A DNA stretch of 64,000 nt from assembly GCF_003337575.1 (NCBI RefSeq), contig NZ_QPJM01000004.1, positions 124,001 through 188,000 on the forward strand. Direction: 5' to 3'. Made by a program: the position numbers and the translations under genes. This DNA comes from Phyllobacterium bourgognense. Lineage in GTDB: Bacteria > Pseudomonadota > Alphaproteobacteria > Rhizobiales > Rhizobiaceae. The notes beneath the pieces are model-generated. The model worked only from the letters and a program-made list of their open reading frames with translations, did no database searches and was not told where the DNA came from. Of this stretch, positions 56,236-64,000 are shown in pieces; within the stretch, counting starts at the first letter, position 1; every line of letters starts with the position of its first letter.

Positions 56236-57744
56236 ATGACATCGATCTCCATTCAGCTTGCAACACCCGAGGATACGACGAGGCTCGGCCAGGATCTGGC
56301 ACTGGCGTTGCGCAAGGGTGATCTCGTCACATTGTCCGGAGATCTCGGCGCCGGCAAGTCGACGCTCGCACGGGGACTGATACGAACCATTGCCGATGAC
56401 CATGGCTACGAGGTGCCGAGCCCGACCTTCACCATCGTGCAGTCCTATCCGGAGTTGCGCCTGCCAACAAGTCATGTCGATCTTTTTCGCCTAGCTTCTG
56501 CCGATGAGGTGGATGAGCTCGGTCTTGATGAAGCCCTGGAGGATGGCGCCGTTGTAGTAGAATGGCCGGAACGGGCGGAGGGTGCACTTTCAGCGTCCAG
56601 CTTGAAGGTGACGCTTGTGAATGACGGCGACGGTCGGAAGGCATTGATCGAGGGCGAACCGGCTGCATTGGCGCGGCTGCAACGCTCCCTGGGGATTCGC
56701 GAGTTTCTCGCCAAAGAAGGATTCGCCACGGCTGAGCGGCGCTATCTGCTTGGCGACGCTTCAGCCCGTGGTTACGAAACCATTGCAATGGGCGAGGGCC
56801 ATCCGTTTATTCTCATGAATTCGCCTTACAATCCAGGTGGTCCAGTCCTTCGCGGCGGCAAGACATATATGCAAATCGCGCACCTTTCCCAATCCGTGAA
56901 TGCATTCGTCGCGCTTGACAGCCTGCTCACATCGCGCGGCTTCACGGTTCCAAAAATCTACGCGCAGGATTTAAACGATGGTTTTCTGATCCTGGAAAAT
57001 CTTGGCAGCGATGGGATACTGGATGGCGAAGGCGCTCCGATCCTCGAGCGCTATGAAGCAACGGTCCGTTTGCTGGCAGCTCTGCACCAGCACTCCTGGC
57101 CACGGGATATCGATTTAGGCAAAGGCATTTCCCATCACATCCACGATTTCGATCGCGATGCCATGATGATCGAAGTCGAGCTTCTGTCTGATTGGTATGT
57201 CCCACGGATAAGTGGAGCAGCGCTCGGACCCGCCCAAAAGGCAGAATTTGTGGCCGCATGGGATAAAGTATTCAGCCAACTAAATAATACGGAGAAAAGC
57301 CTTCTCCTGCGCGATGTTCACTCACCCAACATCCTATGGCGCGAAAACGAAAATGGTATAAATCGGGTCGGACTTATTGACTTTCAGGACGCCATGATTG
57401 GACCGTCAGCCTATGACGTTGCGTCATTGATCTTCGATGCGCGCGTCACGATTGCCCCGGACATACAGGATCATTTGCTTGGCGCCTATGTCGACGAACG
57501 GCGTTCGGCTGATCCCGGTTTTGACGAAGCATTGTTCCGTAAAGCGTTCGCCATCATGGCAGCGCAGCGCAACGCCAAGATACTCGGTATTTTCGTTCGG
57601 CTCGACGAGCGCGACGGAAAGTCTTTTTATCTGAAACATCTGCCGCGTATCCGCTCCTATCTTGATCGCGTTATCGTTCATCCCGCACTGGCGCCGGTCA
57701 AGCAATGGTGCGAAAAGGCGGGAATACTTTCTTCGGAGATTTGA
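56236..57744 (+). CDS. tsaE: Fusion of TsaE (tRNA t6A ATPase) and AmgK-like sugar kinase
   Basis: A 502-residue two-domain protein. Residues 1-150 are TsaE, the ATPase of the t6A37 tRNA modification complex, with P-loop GDLGAGKS (35-42) and the PSPTFTIVQSYP motif. Residues about 155-502 are an APH-fold kinase with catalytic LLLRDVHSPNILW and metal-site GLIDFQDAMIGPSAYD, matching AmgK, which phosphorylates N-acetylmuramate and GlcNAc at C1. The next gene is murU, AmgK's partner in peptidoglycan recycling. Both halves look intact. Such fusions occur in other Rhizobiales. Confidence 0.92.
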   Translation: MTSISIQLATPEDTTRLGQDLALALRKGDLVTLSGDLGAGKSTLARGLIRTIADDHGYEVPSPTFTIVQSYPELRLPTSHVDLFRLASADEVDELGLDEALEDGAVVVEWPERAEGALSASSLKVTLVNDGDGRKALIEGEPAALARLQRSLGIREFLAKEGFATAERRYLLGDASARGYETIAMGEGHPFILMNSPYNPGGPVLRGGKTYMQIAHLSQSVNAFVALDSLLTSRGFTVPKIYAQDLNDGFLILENLGSDGILDGEGAPILERYEATVRLLAALHQHSWPRDIDLGKGISHHIHDFDRDAMMIEVELLSDWYVPRISGAALGPAQKAEFVAAWDKVFSQLNNTEKSLLLRDVHSPNILWRENENGINRVGLIDFQDAMIGPSAYDVASLIFDARVTIAPDIQDHLLGAYVDERRSADPGFDEALFRKAFAIMAAQRNAKILGIFVRLDERDGKSFYLKHLPRIRSYLDRVIVHPALAPVKQWCEKAGILSSEI

Positions 57745-57747
57745 TTG

Positions 57748-58473
57748 ATGGCAGGTCCGCATACGGCAATGGTCTTGGCAGCTGGCCTTGGCAAGCGCAT
57801 GGCTCCAATTACCGATACGACGCCGAAACCACTGGTAAAAGTAGCCGGCAAACCATTAATCGATTGGGGACTCGAAGCACTTGAAAATGTCGGCGTTGAA
57901 CGAGCTATCGTCAACGTCCATTATCTTGCCGATCAGGTCGATGCACATCTGGCAAAGCGCAAGGCCCCAGCAATCGTCATTTCGGACGAGCGCAAAGAAC
58001 TGCTTGATTCGGCCGGCGGTATCATCAACGCTCTTCCAAAGATCGGCTTCGATCCCTTCTATGTGGTCAATGCCGATACTTTTTGGGTGGATGGACCGAA
58101 GCCCAATCTTGTCCTGTTGGCCGAAGGATGGGATGATGCGCGCATGGATATTCTGCTGATGATTGCAGCAAAGGATCAGGCCACCGGCTATGATGGGCGC
58201 GGTGATTTCCACATGGACAATGACGGTCGCCTGCGCCGCCTCGAAATTGGCGAAACGTCGCGCAGTATTTATGCCGGCGCAGCCATTATCCACCCGCGGA
58301 TTTTCTCAGGCGCCGTGGCGGGCAAGGCCTCGCTCAATCGCTATTTTGATGCGGCGATCGCCACGGACCGGCTTTATGGCCGGCGGATGGAGGGCTTGTG
58401 GCTGACGGTCGGAACACCTGATGCGATTGGCGAGGCGGAAGCCGCCATCGCCAGACAGACGGTCAATGGTTGA
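57748..58473 (+). CDS. murU: N-acetylmuramate-1-phosphate uridylyltransferase MurU-like
   Basis: A 241-residue nucleotidyltransferase. The N-terminal AMVLAAGLGKRMAPITDTTPKPLVKV is the sugar-phosphate nucleotidyltransferase signature, and YVVNADTFW holds the metal Asp. Together with the preceding AmgK domain it would turn MurNAc into UDP-MurNAc, bypassing fosfomycin-sensitive MurA. ATG 57748 lies 3 bp past the tsaE-amgK stop; the TTG before it is less likely. Its end overlaps addB by 8 bases. Assignment as MurU rests on length, motif and AmgK adjacency. Confidence 0.88.
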   Translation: MAGPHTAMVLAAGLGKRMAPITDTTPKPLVKVAGKPLIDWGLEALENVGVERAIVNVHYLADQVDAHLAKRKAPAIVISDERKELLDSAGGIINALPKIGFDPFYVVNADTFWVDGPKPNLVLLAEGWDDARMDILLMIAAKDQATGYDGRGDFHMDNDGRLRRLEIGETSRSIYAGAAIIHPRIFSGAVAGKASLNRYFDAAIATDRLYGRRMEGLWLTVGTPDAIGEAEAAIARQTVNG

Positions 58474-61400
58474 GCACGGGCATTCGCGCATATTTTCCAT
58501 AGCGCCGGGCATCCCGTTTCTGCCTGCTTTGGTTGACGCGCTGCGATCGGGCACGCTTGTGCCAGGTTATCCGGCCGCCCCATCGGATCCCATGGCGCTG
58601 GCGCACGCAACCATCTACGTGCCGACACGCCGCGCTGCGCGCACCCTGCGTTCTTTGCTGGTCGAAACGAGCCCGGCCAGGTCTGCTATCCTTCCCGTCA
58701 TCCGGCCGCTCGGTGATGTGGACGAGGATGCGGCAATGTTCGATCTGGGATCGGATGCTTTTTTCGATCTCCTGCCACCGATAGGCTCGACAGGACGCTT
58801 GCTGCTGCTCGCGCGGCTGGTGAGGCCTTGGCGCGAACGTCTGCCCGACCACGTCCGGGCACTTTTCGGCAACGAAGAGATCGCGATCCCGGCTACGACA
58901 GCGGATGCGATCTGGCTGGCGCGAGATCTCGCAAGCTTGATGGATCAGGTTGAGACCGAAGCGATGGGCTGGTCGTCGCTATCCAACATTGTGTCGGAGG
59001 ATCTGCCGAACTGGTGGCAGGTAACTCTCGACTTCCTGGGGATAGTCACCAGTCTTTGGCCTGAGGTTCTTGCCGATCGGCATCGATCCAATCCTGCCGC
59101 ACATCGCAATCGGCTGATAGAGCTCGAAGCCGAGCGTCTATTGCGCAGCCCGCCCGCCGGGCCGGTCATCGCCGCTGGTTCCACGGGTTCCATACCCGCC
59201 ACCGCACAGCTGCTCGCCGCCATCGCTCGCCTGCCACAAGGTGCTCTGGTCCTGCCCGGCGTCGATCGTGACATGGACGCGGCAAGTTGGGAACTTCTGG
59301 CCAATACCATCGATAGCCCATCGATCTTCGGTCACCCGCAATATGGTTTGAGAAAATTATTGAGTCAGCTCGGCGTTCTGCGTCAGGACGTCATCCAATT
59401 GGGAGACGTCGCAGCGCCAAAACGCGCGCGCGAGGCTTTGCTGGCCGAGGCGATGCGCCCCGCAGACACGAGTGAAGCATGGGCCGATATCGACCGTGGC
59501 GATGGCAGGTTCTTGGCTGCCGTAGCACCAATTGCGCTTGTGGAGGCCGCGAATGAACGCGAAGAAGCGCTCGCGGTGGCGGTCGCCTTGCGTGACGCGA
59601 TTGACCAGCCAGGCAAGACGGCAGCCTTGATCACGGCGGATCGCGATCTTGCGCGGCGTGTCTCGACCGAGCTCGCACGCTTCAATATCACAGCCGATGA
59701 TTCCGGCGGTCATGCCCTGCGCGAAACGCAACCAGCCACACTGATGCGGCTGGCGCTTGAGACAATCTTCAATCCTGGCGATCCTGTCGCATTGCTCGCG
59801 CTTCTCAAGCATCCCTTGACCCGGCTCGGCCTCGAACGTTCCGCGGTCCGGCAAGCCGCGGAGACCATCGAACTCGTGTCGCTTCGCGGTGGCACTGGCC
59901 GGGCTACATTGTCCGGCCTCCGTTCCTTCTTTGAAGAACGCCTTTCGGAGGCGAGTACAACACCATTTGAACCCGGGTGGCTTCGGCAGATTACCGTTGC
60001 GCAGATCGAGGCTGCCCGCTCAGCCTGTGAAGCGCTCACGCAAAGTATGGAACCGCTGGCGGCCTTTGCCTCCAGAGAAGTTCCGGTGGAGATCGCGGAG
60101 ATTATCCACGCCACCGTTGCCAGTCTGGAAAATCTGGCACGGGACGACCAAGGAAATATCGCGGCGCTCTACTCGGGCGCTGCTGGCGAACAGTTCGCCG
60201 CCTTCCTGCGCAATCTGATATCGGCAGATGCAGGGTTGGAGTTCATGCCTTCCGAATGGCCGTCGATGATCGAGGCGCTGGTCGCGGGAGAGGTCGTCAA
60301 GCCTAAGTCCGGTGCGCATCCCCGTCTCTTTATCTGGGGGGCACTGGAAGCCCGTTTGCAGACGGTCGACACGGTCGTCATCGGCGGTCTGAACGAAGGG
60401 ACATGGCCGGGCAAAACCCGCAATGATCCCTTCATGTCGCGGCCAATGAAATCGATCATCAATCTTGAACCACCGGAACGGCGCACCGGCCTTGCAGCGC
60501 ATGATTTCCAGATGGCGATGGGAATGGACCGCGTCATTCTCACACGGGCGCAGCGCGCCGCCAACGCTCCGACGGTTGCGTCGCGCTGGTTACAACGCCT
60601 CGAAACAGTTCTTGGCAAAACTGCAACTACTGAATTGCGCACCCGGGGCGCGACGTATCTGAACTGGGCGCGGGAGATCGATACTGGACCGGACGAAGAT
60701 TTCGTCAAGCGGCCCGAACCCAAGCCACCTTTAGGCGCGCGGCCAAAGCATTTCTCCGTCACGGAAATTGAGACGCTCAGGCGCGACCCTTACGCGATCT
60801 TTGCCCGGCGCATCCTGCGCCTGCGCCCTATTGAGCCACTGATCCGCGATCCCGATGTCGCTGAACGCGGCTCTCTGTTCCACGATATCCTGGCCGATTT
60901 CACTGCACAGAGTGTCGATCCGCAGAACACCGATGCATCCGCACGTCTTCTGGAAATCGGAAGGCGCTTTTTCGATGAGATCGCATTGCCGGAAGAAATC
61001 GATGCGGTGTGGTGGCCGCGATTTCAATCTTTGGTTCCGGAATACCTCCAATGGGAACGCCAGCGCGCGCACCTTATAACGGCACGTCATCCAGAAATTG
61101 CTTCAAGAAAGATTCCCGTTGAAACGACCGGCGTGACGCTCTCGGGTCGTGCGGACCGCGTTGATCTCCGGCGAGACGGTTCGGCTGAGATTATCGACTA
61201 CAAGACGGGTTCGACACCGTCCAAGCGGCAGGCGCATGTGCTTTTGTCCCCGCAGCTTGCACTCGAAGCAGCGCTTCTGGCGCGTGGTGCTTTTCTCGAA
61301 GTCGGTGCTCGCGATGCTGCGGACCTCCTTTATGTAAGGCTTCGTCCCAACGGCAAGGTTGATCCGGAATCGATCCTGAAGATTGGTAGCGGCTCCAATG

Positions 61401-61606
61401 GCAGCGAAAAATCAGCTCCGGAGCTTGGCGAGCTTTCGTGGCGCCGCCTGACCGAATTGCTGACCGCTTATCGCGACCCGCACAAAGGCTATCTTTCGCG
61501 GGCACTGCCATTCAAGGAAAGCGATTTGACCGGGGATTACGATCATCTCGCACGTGTGCTGGAATGGTCGGCGGGCGGCGCTGACGATAGCGGTGACGGC
61601 GAATGA
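58466..61606 (+). CDS. addB: Double-strand break repair protein AddB
   Basis: A 1046-residue subunit of the AddAB helicase-nuclease, used in place of RecBCD. An inactivated helicase-like N terminus (IYVPTRRAARTLRSLLVE) and the conserved IWGALEARLQTVDTVVIGGL region with NEGTWPG are present. The C-terminal PD-(D/E)XK nuclease shows AEIIDYKTGSTPS and SPQLALEAAL. No C-terminal cysteine cluster is seen, so the iron-sulfur staple of Gram-positive AddB appears absent. ATG 58466 overlaps the murU end by 8 bases; addA overlaps its stop by 4. Confidence 0.95.
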   Translation: MVEHGHSRIFSIAPGIPFLPALVDALRSGTLVPGYPAAPSDPMALAHATIYVPTRRAARTLRSLLVETSPARSAILPVIRPLGDVDEDAAMFDLGSDAFFDLLPPIGSTGRLLLLARLVRPWRERLPDHVRALFGNEEIAIPATTADAIWLARDLASLMDQVETEAMGWSSLSNIVSEDLPNWWQVTLDFLGIVTSLWPEVLADRHRSNPAAHRNRLIELEAERLLRSPPAGPVIAAGSTGSIPATAQLLAAIARLPQGALVLPGVDRDMDAASWELLANTIDSPSIFGHPQYGLRKLLSQLGVLRQDVIQLGDVAAPKRAREALLAEAMRPADTSEAWADIDRGDGRFLAAVAPIALVEAANEREEALAVAVALRDAIDQPGKTAALITADRDLARRVSTELARFNITADDSGGHALRETQPATLMRLALETIFNPGDPVALLALLKHPLTRLGLERSAVRQAAETIELVSLRGGTGRATLSGLRSFFEERLSEASTTPFEPGWLRQITVAQIEAARSACEALTQSMEPLAAFASREVPVEIAEIIHATVASLENLARDDQGNIAALYSGAAGEQFAAFLRNLISADAGLEFMPSEWPSMIEALVAGEVVKPKSGAHPRLFIWGALEARLQTVDTVVIGGLNEGTWPGKTRNDPFMSRPMKSIINLEPPERRTGLAAHDFQMAMGMDRVILTRAQRAANAPTVASRWLQRLETVLGKTATTELRTRGATYLNWAREIDTGPDEDFVKRPEPKPPLGARPKHFSVTEIETLRRDPYAIFARRILRLRPIEPLIRDPDVAERGSLFHDILADFTAQSVDPQNTDASARLLEIGRRFFDEIALPEEIDAVWWPRFQSLVPEYLQWERQRAHLITARHPEIASRKIPVETTGVTLSGRADRVDLRRDGSAEIIDYKTGSTPSKRQAHVLLSPQLALEAALLARGAFLEVGARDAADLLYVRLRPNGKVDPESILKIGSGSNGSEKSAPELGELSWRRLTELLTAYRDPHKGYLSRALPFKESDLTGDYDHLARVLEWSAGGADDSGDGE

Positions 61607-64000
61607 AGACGCCGCGCAACATTCCGAGAGAAACAATTGCCAATCAAAACAAGGCGGCCGATCCGAAGGATTCCGTCTGGGTTTCGGCCAATGCCGGGTC
61701 GGGGAAGACGCATGTCCTGACCGAACGCGTCATTCGCCTACTGCTCGACGGAACCGATCCCTCCAAGATTCTTTGCTTGACCTATACCAAAGCAGCGGCA
61801 GCGGTCATGCAGAACCGTGTTTTTGCGCGATTGTCCGATTGGGCAACATTGGACGAAGGTGCGTTAGCCGAGACCATCGAGAAGATCGATGGCAGTCGCC
61901 CTGGGCCGAAACGGCTGGCGCAAGCGCGACGTCTGTTTGCACGGGCGCTGGAAACGCCGGGCGGCCTCAAGATTCAGACCATCCACGCCTTTTGTGAAGC
62001 GATTCTCCATCAATTCCCGCTCGAGGCTAATATTGCCGGCCATTTTGAATTGATGGATGACATGATGCAGGTCGCGCTGGTCGGCGAAGCGCGTCGCCAA
62101 CTTTTGCAAGCCGCGCGCCTTGACCATAACACGGAGCTTGCTGCCGCTTTTGCCGATGTGCTCGATGCCGCCGGAGAGTTTGGTCTGCAGCAGCTGCTCG
62201 ACGAGGCAGTAAACAAACGGCATGATCTGACGCAATTTATCGGTGAAGTCGGTCACGATGATCTGCGCCGCCAGGCTTTTTATTCGCACTTTGGCTTCCA
62301 GGGCGACGAGACCGAAGACAGTATTCTGTCAACGCTTTGGCCGGTGGACGAATTCGATCACTCGATGTTGTCCGGCATTCTCCAGATACAAAAGAGCGCG
62401 ACGCGGGCGCAAGAATTTGCGCTGATTCTGCTTCATGCAAAGTTCAACGAACAAGTCGACCAACGTGAGGAAGCACTGCGGGCGGCGTTCCTGCAAGCGA
62501 CGGGTGATCCCAAAAGCGGTTCCTATATCGCAACCAAGGGGGTAACGGACCGTTATCCGGATTTTATCGATCGTTACGATCAAGCGGCACAACGCGTATT
62601 CCAGGGTTTGGACCGTTTTAAACAATGGCGCGTGCTTCGCCTTACCCTTTCCGCCCTGGTTCTGATCGACGATCTGATCGGCCGCTATCAGCACATGAAA
62701 AAGACGCATGGTCTGCTCGATTTCGACGATCTTATTGTGCGTACGGTGAAATTGCTGGCGCGTCAGGATGCTGGACCATGGGTACAGTATAAGCTGGACA
62801 AGGGTATCGATCATATTTTGGTTGATGAGGCGCAGGATACGAGCCCCAATCAATGGCGTGTCATCCGTCTGCTCAGCGCGGAATTTTTTGCCGGCAAATC
62901 CGCCCGCGACATCCGGCGCACGCTGTTCGCCGTCGGTGACGAAAAGCAATCCATTTATTCGTTTCAGGGCGCTATTCCTGAGGATTTTGCCAAGCATGGC
63001 AGGGAGACCGAAAGGAACACCAGGCAATCTGAATTGAGTTTTGAGCGTGTCAATCTCAACTTCTCTTTTCGCTCGGCCCCGGATGTTTTGTCTGCCGTCG
63101 ATAAAGTTTTCGCCCGGCCCGAGGCCAATCGTGGCTTTGGACGGGAACACGGCCCGACCGTCCATACGGCCATTCGCGATCATGATCCCGGCGAGGTCCA
63201 GATATGGGACATGATCACGCCAGAAAGCGCTCCGCAGGAAGACGATTGGCGCAAACCCGTGGACAGCCTGCCTGCTCCACCTGTCCGGCTCGCGGAGCAG
63301 ATCGCCAGGACGATAGATAGCTGGCTAAAGAAGGGTGAAATAATTGAGGGACAGGGTCGGCGTCTCGAAGCGCGAGACATCATGGTGCTGGTGCGCAAGC
63401 GCGATCAGTTCATGCCAGCTTTGTCGCGTGAGCTGAAGAAGCGGCACGTCCCGGTCGCCGGCGCTGACAGGTTGAAGCTCACGGACCACATTGCCATCAA
63501 GGATCTGGTGGCGCTTGGCCGGTTCATGCTACTGCCATCCGACGACCTGTCGCTTGCAGCACTGTTGAAGAGCCCGTTGTTCAAGTGGAATGATGAACAA
63601 CTGTTTGACCTCGCATATGGCCGGGCAGAACATGAAACACTCTATCAACGGCTGAAGGCGCGCGCGGACGATGATCTGATCGTGAGCGCAACGTCGCAAC
63701 GATTGCAGAGTTGGCGCAATCGGGCCGACACCGTACCGGTGTTCGAGTTCTATGCGGAGATTTTGGGACCGGGAGGCGCCAGACGCGATCTGTTGGCAAG
63801 ACTTGGCCATGAGGCCGGTGATGTCATAGACGAGTTTCAAAACTATGCGGTTGCTACGGAAAAGACCGGCCTCCCCGGACTTCAGGCATTCCTCGAAACG
63901 CTTGACGCCGCAACCCCCGAGATCAAGCGTGAACTCGATCAGAGCCGCAATGAAGTTCGCATCATGACGGTACACGCAGCCAAGGGGCTGGAGGCGGCCG
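61603..64000 (+). CDS. addA: Double-strand break repair helicase AddA (partial at window end)
   Basis: The frame opens with ATG at 61603 (overlapping the addB stop) and stays open to the window edge, 799 codons. It is a UvrD/Rep-superfamily 1A helicase. Walker A ANAGSGKT is at residues 29-36, followed by HVLTERVIRLLL. Motif Ia region ILCLTYTKAAAAVM, motif II VDEAQDTSPNQW (from residue 407), and motif V TVHAAKGLEA at the edge are visible. The C-terminal nuclease domain lies outside the window. Confidence 0.95.
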   Translation, partial: MKTPRNIPRETIANQNKAADPKDSVWVSANAGSGKTHVLTERVIRLLLDGTDPSKILCLTYTKAAAAVMQNRVFARLSDWATLDEGALAETIEKIDGSRPGPKRLAQARRLFARALETPGGLKIQTIHAFCEAILHQFPLEANIAGHFELMDDMMQVALVGEARRQLLQAARLDHNTELAAAFADVLDAAGEFGLQQLLDEAVNKRHDLTQFIGEVGHDDLRRQAFYSHFGFQGDETEDSILSTLWPVDEFDHSMLSGILQIQKSATRAQEFALILLHAKFNEQVDQREEALRAAFLQATGDPKSGSYIATKGVTDRYPDFIDRYDQAAQRVFQGLDRFKQWRVLRLTLSALVLIDDLIGRYQHMKKTHGLLDFDDLIVRTVKLLARQDAGPWVQYKLDKGIDHILVDEAQDTSPNQWRVIRLLSAEFFAGKSARDIRRTLFAVGDEKQSIYSFQGAIPEDFAKHGRETERNTRQSELSFERVNLNFSFRSAPDVLSAVDKVFARPEANRGFGREHGPTVHTAIRDHDPGEVQIWDMITPESAPQEDDWRKPVDSLPAPPVRLAEQIARTIDSWLKKGEIIEGQGRRLEARDIMVLVRKRDQFMPALSRELKKRHVPVAGADRLKLTDHIAIKDLVALGRFMLLPSDDLSLAALLKSPLFKWNDEQLFDLAYGRAEHETLYQRLKARADDDLIVSATSQRLQSWRNRADTVPVFEFYAEILGPGGARRDLLARLGHEAGDVIDEFQNYAVATEKTGLPGLQAFLETLDAATPEIKRELDQSRNEVRIMTVHAAKGLEAA

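Overview
This 64 kb window is chromosomal DNA from an alphaproteobacterium of the order Hyphomicrobiales (Rhizobiales), probably close to Phyllobacterium, Brucella/Ochrobactrum or Mesorhizobium. The evidence is gene content and order: holA-parB-parA-rsmG-mnmG-mnmE-rho-hemJ-hemE next to ppsR-maf-aroE-coaE-dnaQ-secB, chvI-chvG-hprK with PTS remnants, a DivL-type pseudokinase, and addB-addA. The genus is an inference; the order-level call is firm. I see no insertion sequence, prophage or CRISPR array, and gene packing is dense.

The central feature is the replication origin region. A gene-free, AT-rich stretch between hemE and ppsR (about 27,680-28,089) carries a perfect DnaA box, two near matches and two adjacent GANTC sites. 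Gene strand flips there: from 16.7 to 27.7 kb almost all genes are on the minus strand, and from 28.1 to 35.8 kb most are on the plus strand, so transcription runs with outgoing forks. The parAB genes lie 9-11 kb to the left. Two perfect 16-bp parS palindromes and one single-mismatch site lie at 19.1-21.2 kb, and a fourth single-mismatch site lies right of the origin inside mltA (33,964).

Layout. 0-4.4 kb: end of argG, an M3 oligopeptidase, an alpha/beta hydrolase and ohr. 4.5-15.5 kb: ohrR, asd, a 43-aa small protein, an unusual MFS transporter, leuB, leuD, a CitE-like lyase, DUF1737, a zincin-like peptidase, a TetR regulator, Trm112, a Lon-N protein, a YbbN/CnoX-like thioredoxin, a YbaK-domain protein and tRNA-Gly(GCC). 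15.7-27.7 kb: replication, partition, tRNA modification, rho and heme genes. 28.1-35.8 kb: ppsR, maf, aroE, coaE, dnaQ, secB, fxsA, a Tim44-domain protein, mltA, a Smr protein and an XRE regulator. 35.8-39.3 kb: a DUF1402 protein and hslV-GNAT-hslU. 39.6-44.2 kb: hisB-DUF2628-hisH-hisA-hisF-hisE-coaA. 44.2-47.6 kb: alkB, a BON-LysM protein, arfB and pckA. 47.9-53.5 kb: chvI-chvG-hprK-EIIA(Man)-HPr and ahcY. 53.7-64 kb: divL, a tsaE-amgK fusion, murU, addB and the start of addA.

The genes form functional sets. OhrR and Ohr make a peroxide-sensing divergon with visible repeated operator elements. ParAB/parS, the origin and divL belong to cell-cycle control. The ChvI/ChvG, HPrK, EIIA and HPr genes link envelope signalling to a regulatory PTS, beside the gluconeogenic gene pckA. 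AmgK and MurU recycle cell-wall sugars. AddAB handles double-strand breaks.
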